From Caballeronia sp. SEWSISQ10-4 2 (GTDB lineage Bacteria > Pseudomonadota > Gammaproteobacteria > Burkholderiales > Burkholderiaceae): a stretch of DNA of 64,000 nucleotides. The notes under the pieces were generated by a model. It was not told where the DNA came from, made no database searches, and saw nothing but the letters and a program-made list of their open reading frames with translations. Positions 37,059 through 48,381 of the stretch are shown in pieces; positions within the stretch are counted from its first letter, which is position 1; every line of letters starts with the position of its first letter. The position numbers and the translations under genes are program-made. The stretch covers positions 1-64,000 of the forward strand of contig NZ_JALPRJ010000009.1 in assembly GCF_030464885.1 (NCBI RefSeq), given 5' to 3'.

Positions 37059-38132
37059 TCAAACCAGCCTTAAATAAACCAGCTCGCGCTTGAGATACGC
37101 ATAGAAAATCGGCGCCGCGATGACGCCGGGTAGCCCAAACGCGGCTTCCATCGCGAGCATTGCCAGCAGCAATTCCCAGGCGCGTGCCTCGATCTGCCCG
37201 CCGATGATGCGCGCATTCAAAAAGTACTCGAGCTTGTGGATGACGATCAGGAACGCCAGCGACGCCACGGCCGTCCCAAACGACACCGACAATGAAATCG
37301 CGACAATGATCGCGTTCGAAATCAGGTTCCCGATCACCGGTAGCAATCCGACGATAAACGTCACCATCACCAGCGTCTTCGACAGCGGCAGCTGCTCATG
37401 AAACACCGGCAGCGCGACGAGCAAATACAACGCAGTGAACGCGGCGTTGATCGCGGAAATCTTGACCTGCGCAAAGACGATCCGGCGAAACGCCTCGGAG
37501 AAGCGCGTTACGCGCGTGACGAGCGCGGTAGAAAGCGGTAGCCGATGCGTCGTGCGCGGCGCGCCCACCGCGATAATCGCCCCTATGATCATGCCGATCA
37601 GCACATGCCCGAAGCCTCGTGCGGCGTCTTTGCCGCCTTGCTGCAGCATCGCGGCGTGCTTTTGCATCAGCTCGGTCGCCTTGTCCTTCATCTGCTCGGA
37701 GTCGACGGGAAGATAGTTCGCGATCCAGTCGGGCACACGCAGACGAGCGTGAGACGTGATCATCATGAGTTGATCGAGAAGCTTCTGGACGCTGGGTACA
37801 TCGCGTTCAAAATGATTGATGAGCGCGACCGTCGCGCCCGCCAGGCCGCCCACGATGATCGCCGCAATGATCACAACGGAAACCCAGCGTGCGCGGCCGC
37901 TCGTCATGGTCTTTTCGATCAGCGGCGAGATCATGTGCACGAGTTGGTACACGAGCATTCCCGCCAGCAGCGCGCCGAGCAATTGCAGGTGCAGCACGAA
38001 GAACAGACCGGCGAACGCGGCAAGATAACTGCCGATTTCCACCGCTGACAACTTCGGCATGCTCATATCGCTCGTCAGCCGAACCGGCCGGACGGCTGGC
38101 CTGGTTTCGGCCGCTTCGTTGCGCTTTGCCAT
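37059..38132 (-). CDS. AI-2E family transporter-like permease
   Basis: The 357-residue membrane protein has eight predicted helices in the PerM/YdiK/TqsA arrangement: LSAVEIGSYLAAFAGLFFVLHL at the start, a long soluble loop in the middle, then VTFIVGLLPVIGNLISN, and GLPGVIAAPIFYAYLKREL near the end. The family moves quorum-signal or unknown substrates. An in-frame shorter start, near MSMPKLSAVEIG, is possible. It converges with purU; upstream lies the uvrA 3' end. Confidence 0.85.
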   Translation of the reverse strand: MAKRNEAAETRPAVRPVRLTSDMSMPKLSAVEIGSYLAAFAGLFFVLHLQLLGALLAGMLVYQLVHMISPLIEKTMTSGRARWVSVVIIAAIIVGGLAGATVALINHFERDVPSVQKLLDQLMMITSHARLRVPDWIANYLPVDSEQMKDKATELMQKHAAMLQQGGKDAARGFGHVLIGMIIGAIIAVGAPRTTHRLPLSTALVTRVTRFSEAFRRIVFAQVKISAINAAFTALYLLVALPVFHEQLPLSKTLVMVTFIVGLLPVIGNLISNAIIVAISLSVSFGTAVASLAFLIVIHKLEYFLNARIIGGQIEARAWELLLAMLAMEAAFGLPGVIAAPIFYAYLKRELVYLRLV

Positions 38133-38236
38133 GAATCCTTCAGTCTCCTGCCGCTAACGGGTTATTCACTGCCGGGGTTATTTCCTGCCGCGGCCCGGAC
38201 GGCGCGCGGCTCATAGTTGCGGTGTGGGCGAATCCG

Positions 38237-41110
<2,874 letters not shown>

Positions 41111-41416
41111 GAACCGGGCGGAAAGTAAGGGGGCTAAACCTGCTACTATAACGACTTTTCGAGGGCGCGTTGCCCGCGCTCATCGGCGTCAATCAAGCGT
41201 GCGGCGGGGTTGCGAAGAGTGTTGGCGGATGATTTACGCGGCGCTCGGGCCACATTCGAGCGACTTTTGCGCTCCGTCTGACGCAGGTTTGCGGCAGGTC
41301 CAGACGCTTCAGCCACCCGTCTCATATAGTGCCGTTCCGGGCAACCACAAGGCGGCCGTGCTTGAGTTCCGCGTCCTCGCGCACGGCCAGACGCGTTTCC
41401 ACATTACCTCGTCCCG

Positions 41417-42619
41417 ATGTCCAATCCGTCTGCTACGTCCACACGTCTGAGCGCGCCCGAGTTGCGTGCGACCGTGTCGCTTGCCGCGATCTTCGCGCTG
41501 CGCATGCTCGGTCTCTTCATGATCATGCCGGTGTTTTCCATCTACGCGAAAACCATTCCCGGCGGCGACAACGTGCTGCTCGTCGGCGTTGCGCTGGGCG
41601 CTTATGGCGTGACGCAATCGCTGTTGTATATCTTCTACGGCTGGGTCTCGGACAAGCTCGGGCGCAAGCCGGTGATTGCGTTCGGGCTGATCGTGTTCGC
41701 CATCGGCAGCTTCGTGGCGGCGGTCGGGCACTCCATGACATGGATTATCGTCGGCCGCGTGATTCAGGGGATGGGGGCGGTGTCGTCGGCGGTGATCGCG
41801 TTTATCGCCGATCTGACTACGGAAGAAAATCGCACAAAAGCCATGGCTATGGTGGGCGCAAGCATCGGCGTCTCGTTCGCTGTGGCGATCGTGGGCGCGC
41901 CGATCGTGTTCGAGTGGGTCGGCATGAGCGGACTGTTCACGCTGATCGGCTTCTTGTCGATACTCGCCGTCGGTGTGGTGATCTGGGTCGTGCCCGACGC
42001 GCCCACGCCGCCCGTGCACGTCAAAGCGCCCTTTGCCGAAGTGCTCCACAACGTGGAATTGCTGCGCCTGAATTTCGGCGTGCTCGTATTGCATGCCACG
42101 CAAACGGCGCTGTTTCTCGTCGTGCCGCGCATTCTGGAAGCCGGCGGCCTGCCGGTCGCGGCGCACTGGAAAGTCTATTTGCCCGTTATGGGACTGGCGT
42201 TTGTGATGATGGTGCCGGCTATCATTGCCGCGGAAAAACGCGGGAAAATGAAGGCCGTGATGGTCAGCGCCATAGGTCTTATCCTGATTGGCCAGTTGTT
42301 ACTCGGCGCCGCTCCGCATACCCTGTGGTCAGTGGCCGCAGTTTTGTTCGTGTACTTTCTTGGCTTCAACGTGCTGGAAGCATCGCAGCCGTCGCTCGTC
42401 TCCAAACTCGCGCCTGGCACGAGGAAGGGGGCGGCGGCAGGCGTTTACAACACGACGCAGTCTATCGGCCTCGCAATAGGCGGGGTGATCGGCGGCTGGC
42501 TGCTGAAAGTAGACGGGCAGAGCGCCGTATTTTTCGCATGCTCAGGGTTGGTTTTTGCATGGCTGGTCGTGGCGGCGAACATGAAACCGCCGCCGCAGAA
42601 GGTCCGGCGCACGGCTTAG
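41417..42619 (+). CDS. MFS transporter (YajR-like)
   Basis: The 400-residue inner-membrane protein has 12 predicted helices and the MFS motif A GWVSDKLGRKPVIAFG after helix 2. It lacks the extra C-terminal soluble domain of YajR. It stands between uvrA (divergent) and ssb, an order repeated in other Burkholderia genomes. Substrate unknown. Confidence 0.88.
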   Translation: MSNPSATSTRLSAPELRATVSLAAIFALRMLGLFMIMPVFSIYAKTIPGGDNVLLVGVALGAYGVTQSLLYIFYGWVSDKLGRKPVIAFGLIVFAIGSFVAAVGHSMTWIIVGRVIQGMGAVSSAVIAFIADLTTEENRTKAMAMVGASIGVSFAVAIVGAPIVFEWVGMSGLFTLIGFLSILAVGVVIWVVPDAPTPPVHVKAPFAEVLHNVELLRLNFGVLVLHATQTALFLVVPRILEAGGLPVAAHWKVYLPVMGLAFVMMVPAIIAAEKRGKMKAVMVSAIGLILIGQLLLGAAPHTLWSVAAVLFVYFLGFNVLEASQPSLVSKLAPGTRKGAAAGVYNTTQSIGLAIGGVIGGWLLKVDGQSAVFFACSGLVFAWLVVAANMKPPPQKVRRTA

Positions 42620-42701
42620 GCGGCTCGAGTTTCTGGCCGCGCGTGTTGCGAGCACACCGCATCAGATCGAATTGAATTGAATTGAATCAACAGGAGAAAT
42701 C

Positions 42702-43238
42702 ATGGCATCCGTCAACAAGGTCATTCTCGTCGGGAATCTCGGCGCCGATCCGGAAACCCGCTATCTGCCGAGCGGCGACGCCGTGGCCAACATTCGTCTT
42801 GCGACCACCGATCGTTTCAAGGACAAGACGTCCGGCGAGATGAAGGAGCTGACGGAATGGCATCGCGTGTCGTTTTTCGGCCGGCTGGCAGAAATCGTCA
42901 ACGAATACTTGAAGAAGGGTTCGTCGGTGTATATCGAGGGTCGGATCCGTACGCGTAAGTACACCGATCAAGCCGGCGTCGAAAAGTATGCGACCGAGAT
43001 CGTCGCGGAACAGATGCAGATGCTGGGCGGACGCAGCGGTGCAGGCGGTGGCGGTGGAGGCGATGAAGGCTACAGCCGGGCACCGGCCGAGCGCAGCAGT
43101 GGCGGCGGCGGAGCGAGCCGTGGCGGCGCAGCGGCGGGCGGGCGTCCTGCAGGCGGAACCGCGGGTGGCGGCGCAAGCCGTCCGAGCGCGCCGGCGGGTG
43201 GCGGCTTCGACGAAATGGACGACGATATTCCTTTCTAG
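42702..43238 (+). CDS. ssb: Single-stranded DNA-binding protein SSB
   Basis: The 178-residue protein has an OB-fold ([33 protein letters not shown] and [21 protein letters not shown]), a Gly-rich linker of about 60 residues, and the acidic C-terminal tip DEMDDDIPF that recruits SSB partners. GGAGAA precedes the ATG. A strong terminator follows. It is essential for replication and repair, next to uvrA. Confidence 0.98.
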   Translation: MASVNKVILVGNLGADPETRYLPSGDAVANIRLATTDRFKDKTSGEMKELTEWHRVSFFGRLAEIVNEYLKKGSSVYIEGRIRTRKYTDQAGVEKYATEIVAEQMQMLGGRSGAGGGGGGDEGYSRAPAERSSGGGGASRGGAAAGGRPAGGTAGGGASRPSAPAGGGFDEMDDDIPF

Positions 43239-43264
43239 AAGGAACATCAGCCGTAGCGGTAAAG

Positions 43265-43327
43265 ACAGCCCCGGGTTTCCCTTCCAGATCAATGACTTGG
43301 AAGGGTTTCTCGGGGCTGTTCTTTTTT
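43265..43327 (+). terminator. Intrinsic terminator of ssb
   Basis: A long hairpin: an outer 9-bp stem (43265-43273 with 43311-43319) encloses an inner 8-bp stem (43279-43286 with 43298-43305), followed by a run of T residues ending at 43327. Confidence 0.9.
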
Positions 43328-43646
43328 ACCCAATCGAAACGTTAGGTGTGAAGCCGCGCAGGGACACCGATGGTGCCTTATGCGGTCCGCCGGTCACGCG
43401 CGCCGCAGTCATGACTGGTCACAAAGGCGCTGCGCGAAACGCGCAGCAGCTATTTTGCAGCAAGCGGAAGGCGGCCGTCTCGCGATCGATTACCCGCGCC
43501 TCGTCTCTCGCGCCCGGTCGTCGCCGCGGCCAGATCGTACGGCCGGTGAATAGTCGTTGCGCGTTGAATCGCTGGGCGGTGGCTGGCGGGCGGCGTTTTC
43601 TGTTGCGCGGTGGGTGCGGCGTGGCCGCGAAAAGGATATGGCCGCT
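43328..43646. other. Intergenic region at the island start
   Basis: About 320 bp after the ssb terminator without a supportable gene. It is the left flank of the accessory unit that follows. No tRNA, direct repeat or integrase is visible. Confidence 0.4.
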
Positions 43647-44126
43647 TTAGGCGAGGCCGCTGAAAGCCTTCGGGTCGAGCAGGAACGGCACTTTCGACAC
43701 GACCTCGACCGCGGCCATGTCCTCGTGGAGCGGGTTCAGCAGGACGTTGAAGTCGAGCGGGCTGAGCGCGGACGGCACGCGCATCGCGAGTTGCTCCTGC
43801 GCCGCCAGCCATTGCACGCCGATGGCGACCGTCGCACGCGGGTCGCGCGCCAGCTCTCCCCATCCGGGTGGCGGCGCGGGCACGTACGCGCTCTCGTAGC
43901 AGTCGTCGGGAATCTCCAGCGTGACAAGGTGGAGGCGCCCGGCGGCTGGCAGCATGCCGCCCGTGTGCACCAGCAGCTCGAGCAGGGCGGTCGAGGCGCG
44001 ACAGGACGTGTAGATGGCCTGCTTGCCGCGCGGGCTCCAGCGCCCTCCGCCGAGTGCCGCTCCCATCCCGTCGAGGTAGTCGCGACCCGCGCCGTCAGCG
44101 TCCGACACTAGCATGTGTAGGTTCAC
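43647..44126 (-). CDS. RES-domain toxin
   Basis: The 159-residue protein carries the RES domain: GGRWSPRGKQAIYTS with the conserved Arg29 and Tyr39, the following LLELLVH with Glu50, and the C-terminal PSALSPLDFNVLLNP with the conserved Ser and Asn. RES toxins such as MbcT, ParT and Res act on NAD+ or modify targets with it. I start at the GTG at 44126, which overlaps the antitoxin stop (GTGA), a coupling usual for toxin-antitoxin pairs. An ATG four codons in is also possible. It is downstream of its antitoxin. Confidence 0.85.
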   Translation of the reverse strand: MNLHMLVSDADGAGRDYLDGMGAALGGGRWSPRGKQAIYTSCRASTALLELLVHTGGMLPAAGRLHLVTLEIPDDCYESAYVPAPPPGWGELARDPRATVAIGVQWLAAQEQLAMRVPSALSPLDFNVLLNPLHEDMAAVEVVSKVPFLLDPKAFSGLA

Positions 44127-44587
44127 GCCGTAACTCCCGCACTCGCGCGCAGCAGGATGTCCTTCACGCGATCGTATCCGGGTTGCGTGTCGAGGACGTC
44201 GAGCGGGCGATCGAGGTTCAGTTGCACGAGCGGCCGCTTCATCCACGCCACCGCCAGCTTCTGGTCGCCGAAGAACTCACGTGCAGCCTTGAGGATGATC
44301 AGCACGCGTGCGACGCGGTCGGACTCTGCGGGTGACAAACGGCGGTTGGGATCGTGTCTGTCGGCCTTGATGCGGCGCTGCAGAGTTGAGGGCGCAAGAT
44401 CTAGGCTCTTGACGAGCCCCAGCACGGGCACGCCCAGCACATCCCTGGCGAGGCGCTCAAGGACCTCAGGCTCCATCCCTTCTTTGATCCGGCGTCGTTG
44501 CTCCGTCATATCGAGCATGTCGAAAAGCTCGAAGTCATGCTCCTGGGCTCCAAGGCCGTTGGTGCCGATGTGGTCTATCGTGTGCAT
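44123..44587 (-). CDS. Xre/MbcA/ParS-type antitoxin (DUF2384)
   Basis: The 154-residue protein has an N-terminal Xre-like helix-turn-helix (VLGLVKSLDLAPSTLQRRIKADRHD) and the C-terminal DUF2384 part (SDRVARVLIILKAAREFFGD then AVAWMKRPLVQLNLDRPLDVLDTQPGYDRVKDIL), which is the MbcA/ParS pattern that buries the RES active site. It overlaps the RES gene by four bases (GTGA). It faces the AbiE-like operon across a 194-bp divergent region with repeated palindromes. Confidence 0.88.
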   Translation of the reverse strand: MHTIDHIGTNGLGAQEHDFELFDMLDMTEQRRRIKEGMEPEVLERLARDVLGVPVLGLVKSLDLAPSTLQRRIKADRHDPNRRLSPAESDRVARVLIILKAAREFFGDQKLAVAWMKRPLVQLNLDRPLDVLDTQPGYDRVKDILLRASAGVTA

Positions 44588-44781
44588 AGTGACTCTTCCC
44601 GTTTGACTGCTCGCTAATGCTCATTTGATCACAATAACCGTTTGAGTGTTTTTTAGATACCAAATGGGTGTGGTATTGATGCGGCGAATTTACCATGTAT
44701 TGCCCGCTCTTCCACAGAGATGTAACATGGCCATGTGATTTCAACCGGCCATGTGATTTCACGTGGCCACGTGAGCGTGTT
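44588..44781. promoter_or_regulatory. Divergent promoter region with three iterons at 18-bp spacing
   Basis: Three related sites centre on GGCC at 44729-44732, 44747-44750 and 44765-44768, exactly 18 bp apart. The first is a perfect 12-bp palindrome ACATGGCCATGT (44725-44736) and the third a perfect 16-bp palindrome TCACGTGGCCACGTGA (44759-44774). The second shares the right half GGCCATGTGATTTCA. They lie just before the AbiE-like gene at 44782, so they are likely its operator. AT-rich sequence at 44620-44660 could hold the promoters. Confidence 0.7.
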
Positions 44782-45915
44782 ATGGACCCACTCCTGCACA
44801 CATTGCCTGAGAGCCGCGGCTTGTGCGCCTTCCGCGAATTGTTCGAGGACACCGGATGGCGAATGTCGGTGGCTGCGGGGTCGGATCACCCGGAAGACAT
44901 CCTCCTGTCTAGCGATCATGGCCAAGCCTACTACGCGGTCCTCAAATCGTTCAATGAAGGGCGATCTGATCGTGTCACAGCGCTCTTTGCGCAGGCGCTG
45001 CTCGAGGCGCGCGTGCGCGCAAAGAAATCCCACGTACGGCCCGCCGTACTGATCTGGGTTGGGAGTGCCTCACGGTCTCTCGTCGAACGCCTTGTAGATT
45101 TCCATAAGGAGTACGGCGACGGAGAGCCCATTGCCGTCCTTTCCATGGACGGAGCCCGGTATGTCCAATTTCCGGGTCTGCATTTTTTTGAGCGCCCCGA
45201 CGCGTCGACCAGTTCGCACCGGGCTAGTCACAGCGCGCCGCCGCGCCTGGTGTTCTCGGATCGCTTCCAGTGGATGCTCAAGCTTCTGCTGGCGGTCGAC
45301 ATCAAGCGCGAGGACCTGATCGCCGCCGATCCTGTGCGATACCGCACCGCGACCGAGCTCGCGCGCGCCGCCGGCGTCTCTACGATGACGGCTACACGGC
45401 TGCTCAATGCCCTGAAAGCTGAGGGCTTCCTCGAGTCCACGACCTTCCTGACTATCGTGCGACGTCGCCAGCTCGCGGAACGTTGGAAGGCCGAGTACCG
45501 GAAGCCGGCACTCGCGCTGCCGATGAAGTTCCTGTCGCCGGCGGCACCCGACGAGCAGCTTCGAAAGCTCCTCAAAAAGGAGACCGGCTTTCTTGGCCTT
45601 TTCGCCGCCGCCAAGGCGCTCGGCTATGGGCATGTTCAGGGCGTGCCGCCGACTGTCTGGGTTCCCAACCTGATGGCAGCCGAGGACTGGCGCCCGCTGC
45701 GCCGCGCCCGGGAAGCCGAGCGTCCCGATCTGATCCTGCAGCAGCCCAGCTTCCCGCAAACGCTGCAGCGGGGCGTGGTCCTCCGCGACGGCGTAGCAGT
45801 CACGGACATCCTCCAGACTTGGCTCGATGTCTCGGCTCACCCGGCGCGCGGCGCCGAGCAGGCCGCCGAGCTTGAACACGGCATTCTCGCAAACGTGATC
45901 GGAGACAGTGCTTGA
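44782..45915 (+). CDS. Regulator/antitoxin with nuclease-like N-terminal region and winged HTH (AbiEi-like)
   Basis: The 377-residue protein has two visible parts. Residues 1-140 read like a degenerate PD-(D/E)xK-type fold: EDILLSSDHGQAYYAVLKSF, then RPAVLIWVGSASRSLVERLVDF and GEPIAVLSMDGARYVQFPG. Residues 185-225 form a winged HTH (TATELARAAGVSTMTATRLLNALKAEGFL). I recall this layout from proteins named AbiEi-family antitoxins next to nucleotidyltransferases. The frame is open from 44695, but that extension is encoded by the repeats, so I start at the ATG at 44782. It overlaps the next gene by four bases (TTGA), so the two are coupled. Whether the N-terminal part cuts DNA is unknown; the usual E-x-K is not clear. 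Confidence 0.6.
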   Translation: MDPLLHTLPESRGLCAFRELFEDTGWRMSVAAGSDHPEDILLSSDHGQAYYAVLKSFNEGRSDRVTALFAQALLEARVRAKKSHVRPAVLIWVGSASRSLVERLVDFHKEYGDGEPIAVLSMDGARYVQFPGLHFFERPDASTSSHRASHSAPPRLVFSDRFQWMLKLLLAVDIKREDLIAADPVRYRTATELARAAGVSTMTATRLLNALKAEGFLESTTFLTIVRRRQLAERWKAEYRKPALALPMKFLSPAAPDEQLRKLLKKETGFLGLFAAAKALGYGHVQGVPPTVWVPNLMAAEDWRPLRRAREAERPDLILQQPSFPQTLQRGVVLRDGVAVTDILQTWLDVSAHPARGAEQAAELEHGILANVIGDSA

Positions 45916-46754
45916 GCGACCTCGTCGAATTCAGCAAACTCGCGATGACTCTGGAACCCTGGCGTTCCAGGATCGTGTTCGTTGGCGGCTGGGCCTACCG
46001 GCTCTACCAATACGAGCCACGCGCCTATAAGCCCGACTACGCGGCCGTCTTCACGCAGGACGCCGATGTAGCCTACGCCGAACGGGAGCCGCTCGAAGGC
46101 GATATCAAGAAAGCGCTCGAGGGCGCGGGGTTCAAGGAGGAGCCGAATTTCGCGGGTGGTTTCCGGCCCCCTGCGATGCGTTACACCCTCGGCGAGCAGG
46201 CCAACGGGTTCTACGCTAAATTCCTTACGCCGCTAACGGGCAGCGGCTGGCGGCGCAACAAGTCGAGGACAGAGCGCGAGCTGGACGCGACCGTTGCCAA
46301 TGCCGGCGTCGTCGCCCAGAAACTGCGTCACCTTGAAGTGCTGTTGCATGAGCCTTGGCTCGTGACGATCCCCGCAGCGGATTCCGGCCTCGGCGAGGCC
46401 GTGGCCGACCTGCGCATCCCGAACCCAGTGAGCTTCATGGTCCAGAAGCTCCTGATCCGTGAAGACCGGATCCGCGAAAAGCGCGCCCAGGACGTGCTCT
46501 ACATTTACGATGCGATGTACATCTTCAACGGTGCGATTGAAGATGACCTCATCCCGATCTGGAAGAGCCTAGATGGGACGCTCACGGTTGCGCAACGCAA
46601 ATCCGTTCGCGCGGGCGTCAAAGCGCTATTCACTAATGTGAACGACATCATCCGTGAAGCGGTGAGGATCCCTACGGACCGCAGGATCGAGCCTGACGAC
46701 ATGCTCAAGCTGTGCCAGAACGGGTTCGGAGAGCTTCTCGGCGAGGCCGACTAG
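45912..46754 (+). CDS. Nucleotidyltransferase-fold protein (AbiEii / GSU2403-like), candidate toxin
   Basis: The 280-residue protein has the nucleotidyltransferase core: IVFVGGWAYRLY (the G-G motif, about residues 21-32) and the metal-binding TQDADVAY with two Asp residues (about residues 48-55), then LDATV and a helical C-terminal half. Such proteins, of the AbiEii/MenT type, add nucleotides to tRNA or other targets and stop growth. The start codon TTG at 45912 overlaps the upstream stop. AbiEi-like upstream plus this gene fits a type IV toxin-antitoxin or abortive infection unit. Family assignment is by motif only. Confidence 0.65.
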   Translation: MSDLVEFSKLAMTLEPWRSRIVFVGGWAYRLYQYEPRAYKPDYAAVFTQDADVAYAEREPLEGDIKKALEGAGFKEEPNFAGGFRPPAMRYTLGEQANGFYAKFLTPLTGSGWRRNKSRTERELDATVANAGVVAQKLRHLEVLLHEPWLVTIPAADSGLGEAVADLRIPNPVSFMVQKLLIREDRIREKRAQDVLYIYDAMYIFNGAIEDDLIPIWKSLDGTLTVAQRKSVRAGVKALFTNVNDIIREAVRIPTDRRIEPDDMLKLCQNGFGELLGEAD

Positions 46755-46978
46755 CCCACAGGAACGACGGCCACTACCTCGGCCGCAGAATCCGACACCG
46801 GTTATTTTTCGCGGGGCCACCAAGGCTTCGGCGTCGGGGCATCGATGGGGTAGTCCTCCTGCCGTGTCAGTCGGTGACGAACTCTCGGACTAGATGCGGG
46901 ACGATTGGTACAACTCTAGGACTGGTCCTATTCAATTGGCGTGGAGTAGGTTGCCGAGGTTGATTAACATTTGCTCCG
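46755..46978. other. Gap between nucleotidyltransferase gene and porin remnant
   Basis: About 224 bp without a recognisable gene. It must contain the junction where the N-terminal half of the porin was lost; I could not find a repeat or an insertion sequence end. Confidence 0.4.
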
Positions 46979-47611
46979 TTGATGGCCAATGGCAGCTGGG
47001 GCGGTACGTATTTCGCGCATCCGTTCAACAACGACAACACGGACAACTCGTTCCGCGTCAATAACTCGGTCAAGTACCAAAGCGCGAACTACTCGGGCTT
47101 CACATTCGGCGGCCTCTATGGTTTCTCGAACCAGGCGGGTGGATTCGGTAACAACCGCGCTTACAGCGCTGGCGCACAATACGCGAATGGCCCGTTAAAG
47201 GTGGCCGCAGCTTACCTGCAGGTGCAGAATGGCAATAGCACCACGGCCACGGGTGGCGCAGTGTGGACGCAAAGCCGCTTCCAGCTCGTCGGTGGCGATT
47301 CAACGCTGCGTTACAACAACTACGAAGTGAACGGACGCTACGCACTTACGCCGGCTCTGGCGCTTGGCGCGGCTTACACGTACACGGACCGCAAGGGCAT
47401 GGTTCCGGGAGATCGGAACAACGATCACGCCCGTTACCATCAAGTTGGCCTCCAGACGGACTACGCATTGTCCAAGTGTACGGACATCTATGCTGAATGC
47501 GTTGTATAGCTGACGGACGGCGATACGGCGGCTCAAGTGTATGGCTTGAACGCACGCGCAGTGCACAGCAACCAAGTGGTGGCATCGGCGGGTCTTCGTC
47601 ACCGCTTCTAA
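46979..47611 (+). pseudogene. Gram-negative general porin, N-terminally truncated with internal stop
   Basis: The frame reads as the C-terminal half of a Burkholderia porin: SGFTFGGLYGFSNQAGGFG, YSAGAQYANGPLKVAAAYLQ, YALTPALALGAAYTYTD, and the barrel end VVASAGLRHRF. The signal peptide and first half (about 150-180 residues) are missing. A TAG at 47507-47509 interrupts the same frame where glutamine would be expected (YAE..V.QLTDGD), after which homology continues to the normal stop at 47609-47611. It ends with a terminator. It looks like the remainder of a porin gene disrupted when the neighbouring unit arrived, but that is inference. Confidence 0.85.
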
Positions 47612-47635
47612 TGCTGCAGGTTTTGTGCTTTAACG

Positions 47636-47659
47636 AAAAGGCGCCTCGCGGCGCCTTTT
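47636..47659 (+). terminator. Intrinsic terminator after the porin remnant
   Basis: The arms AAAAGGCGCC (47636-47645) and GGCGCCTTTT (47650-47659) pair, with a TCGC loop and a T-run in the right arm. Confidence 0.85.
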
Positions 47660-47822
47660 CGCATTTCCGGGCCGCCATTGCTTACCCGGGTTCACGCGCG
47701 CAGGCTTGACACGGAAAATGCACTACCATGAGGCGTCGATGAGCCTGTGCTTATTACTCTCGCCCTGCACGGCGATAAGCAGACAACTCGTCCACTCGTC
47801 AGTCATCCAGGAGAGAGCAAGT

Positions 47823-48284
47823 ATGTTCACGAGATTCAGTCTGCGTAACAGCGTGTTGAGTTTGAGCGTGGTGTTGATGTCGTCAGTAACATCCCTGGCG
47901 TCGAGCTCGGCGTTCGCCGACACCGTCGCATTGCAAGCGAATCTGCAACCATCGAGTGAAGTGCCACCGCGTGTGAGCAAGGGTCACGGGCAGTTAAAAG
48001 CCGCCTTCGACACAACGACCAAGACGCTGCAGTGGACCGTGACGTACGCCGACTTGTCCGGCCCCGCGACCATGGCGCATTTCCACGGCCCCGCGCCGGT
48101 CGGCCAGAACGCCAAGGTGCAGGTTCCTATCGACAAGAACGCGTTGCCTAGTCCGATCACGGGTCAGGCCACGCTCTCCGAGGAACAGGCTAATGAGCTG
48201 ATGGCCGGCCAGTACTACTTCAATATCCATACCGAGAAGAACCCGACCGGAGAGATCCGTGGTCAGGTGATGCCGGCGAACTGA
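47823..48284 (+). CDS. Secreted CHRD-domain protein
   Basis: The 153-residue protein has a signal peptide (RNSVLSLSVVLMSSVTSLASSSAFA, cleavage near residue 35) and one CHRD domain: VALQANLQPSSEVPP at the start, WTVTYADLSGPATMAHFHGPA, then ELMAGQYYFNIHTEKNPTGEIRGQV at the end. CHRD was first named from chordin and is found in bacterial exported proteins of unknown role. AGGAGAGA precedes the ATG at 47823. Confidence 0.88.
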   Translation: MFTRFSLRNSVLSLSVVLMSSVTSLASSSAFADTVALQANLQPSSEVPPRVSKGHGQLKAAFDTTTKTLQWTVTYADLSGPATMAHFHGPAPVGQNAKVQVPIDKNALPSPITGQATLSEEQANELMAGQYYFNIHTEKNPTGEIRGQVMPAN

Positions 48285-48381
48285 AGTAGCGGTTTTATTG
48301 CAAGCAACGCACGGCGGCCTTCTCTACACGCGGCTTCGAGAGCGATCGTACTATTGACGTTCATCGAAACGAGGAACCGTT

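Noticed and set aside
41111..41416. LexA (SOS) box before uvrA
   Set aside because: I looked for CTGT-N8-ACAG in the region and found no acceptable match.
43450..43863. Open frame of 137 codons on the minus strand overlapping the RES gene
   Set aside because: Arg-rich shadow frame of the RES toxin gene; the RES frame has clear conserved residues.
44695..44781. Upstream extension of the HTH protein reading DVTWPCDFNRPCDFTWPRER
   Set aside because: These residues are encoded by the repeated operator sites; the pattern is better explained as DNA repeats than as protein, and an ATG follows at 44782.
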